Made by a program: the position numbers and the translations under genes | Source: Candidatus Falkowbacteria bacterium RIFOXYD12_FULL_34_57 | GTDB lineage: Bacteria; Patescibacteriota; Patescibacteriia; Patescibacteriales; UBA12075 | Length of the DNA stretch: 32,709 bases | NCBI GenBank assembly: GCA_001780285.1 | Contig: MFGN01000022.1 | Location: 1 to 32,709 of the forward strand | Direction of reading: 5' to 3' | In this document: in pieces, positions 32,281-32,709 of the stretch | How positions within the stretch are numbered: the first letter of the stretch is position 1 | How the letters are laid out: each line of letters starts with the position of its first letter | Notes under the pieces: model-generated | Seen by the model: the letters and a program-made list of their open reading frames with translations, nothing else | The model's database searches: none | What the model was told of the DNA's origin: nothing

Positions 32281-32304
32281 AAAAAGGGGCAGGTTTTCTG
32301 CCCC
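32281..32304 (-). terminator. Intrinsic terminator of the Cys-rich gene
   Basis: GGGGCAG (32286-32292) pairs with CTGCCCC (32298-32304). On the minus strand the stem is followed by TTTTT. It insulates the Cys-rich gene from rlmN. Confidence 0.9.
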
Positions 32305-32317
32305 AATGCCTTAAATT

Positions 32318-32518
32318 TTAGTCATCTTTCTTGTCTTTTTTCTGTCCACACCCACCACAGGGTTTGGTGTTGGGAAAGGGCTGATTAGAGCCGCCGCAAC
32401 CGCCGCTTGGACAGCCACCATCCGGACAATGCCCGCCGGTTCCGTCTTTTTTACCGGTACCATCACATCCTTTATCGCCACAATGTTTTCCGCCTTGTTT
32501 GCAGTCTGAGTCGCACAT
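32318..32518 (-). CDS. Cys/Gly-rich 66-aa mini-protein, metallothionein-like
   Basis: I do not recognise the family. From Met at 32518 the protein has 66 residues with nine cysteines (2, 6, 13, 18, 31, 36, 41, 54, 57), histidines at 12 and 30, many glycines and a KKDKKDD tail. Motifs include CPDGGCPSGGC and CGGC. This composition suggests metal binding, as in metallothionein-like proteins, but spacing does not match a family I can name. The start was chosen because AAGGAG (32528-32533) lies 9 nt ahead. The longer 90-aa reading from 32590 would begin inside the leader and makes the ribosome site part of the coding region. It has its own promoter and terminator and no signal peptide. Confidence 0.75.
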   Translation of the reverse strand: MCDSDCKQGGKHCGDKGCDGTGKKDGTGGHCPDGGCPSGGCGGSNQPFPNTKPCGGCGQKKDKKDD

Positions 32519-32582
32519 TTTGCACATCTCCTTTTTTAAGGTTAGACTTTTATTCAACGAATTTACCAAAAAGCAATTACAC

Positions 32583-32609
32583 ATTATCACAAAAAATCTC
32601 CGATGTCAA
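32583..32609 (-). promoter_or_regulatory. Promoter of the Cys-rich gene
   Basis: On the minus strand TTGACA (32604-32609) is followed at 15 bp by GATAAT (32583-32588) with a TGT extension, the same arrangement as in front of the 113-aa gene. The leader is about 60 nt and carries the AAGGAG site. Confidence 0.6.
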
Positions 32610-32627
32610 TGCTGATATCAAAATAAT

Positions 32628-32709
32628 TGTATAAGTTCAGATACATATTGGACTGCGAAGCAGGACAATAAGTATGCAAATGGGGTTTAAATATAAATAT
32701 TGCAATGGT
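32628..32709. repeat. Right arm of 82-bp terminal inverted repeat
   Basis: This is the perfect reverse complement of 15-96 and reaches the last base of the window, so the repeat may continue beyond it. It lies 18 bp upstream of the -35 box of the Cys-rich gene. Confidence 0.95.

Noticed and set aside
15-32709. Borg-like or linear plasmid telomeres
   Set aside because: The inverted repeat is only 82 bp, the window carries housekeeping genes such as rlmN, and no replication or partition gene is present; not excluded but not supported.

Overview
The window looks like a contig from a small-genome, low-GC, probably monoderm bacterium of the Patescibacteria (CPR, Parcubacteria-like). I infer this from family knowledge, not from a search. 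The grounds are very large serine/threonine-rich surface proteins built from FN3, DUF2341, LamG and PKD-like domains, a short RlmN, many genes without a Shine-Dalgarno site, AT-rich spacers, and dispersed palindromic repeats. The standard code fits: nine of ten genes stop at TAA and one at TAG, and a 14.5-kb frame stays open with TGA counted as stop.

Layout. 1-602 holds an 82-bp terminal inverted repeat arm and a long structured leader. 603-1655 (+) is a secreted 350-aa protein. It converges on 1764-4442 (-), an 892-aa anchored protein with a jelly-roll-like region, six EAR repeats, three PKD-like domains and a FIMAH-like tail. 4671-6014 (-) is a two-gene unit: a 71-aa MerR-type HTH protein, then a 368-aa paralogue of the first secreted protein. 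6015-6773 is a spacer rich in palindromes. 6774-7115 (+) is a small hypothetical gene with a strong promoter and ribosome site. 7191-29436 (-) is the centre of the window: a membrane-anchored HTH protein, a 2291-aa surface protein and a 4841-aa surface protein, one after another. 29988-32518 (-) holds housekeeping genes: a DHH phosphoesterase, rlmN, and a Cys/Gly-rich mini-protein. The window closes with the second arm of the terminal inverted repeat.

How the genes may work together. Three loci pair surface or secreted proteins with one shared ~170-residue C-terminal module ending QEAGDY...YI..P.Y. Two of these loci also encode a small HTH protein just upstream. In front of the membrane-anchored HTH gene lie three copies of a 15-bp palindrome (TMTCGA-N3-TCGAKA) spaced 43 and 42 bp apart, about four helical turns. 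This looks like a regulated surface-display locus: a membrane-tethered regulator, a phased operator array and two giant adhesin-like proteins. That is an inference from layout and motifs.

Both giant genes carry several families of palindromic repeats inside the reading frame, near their N-termini. The 2291-aa protein ends abruptly at a motif that normally opens another module, and a 28-bp perfect hairpin starts three bases after its stop codon.
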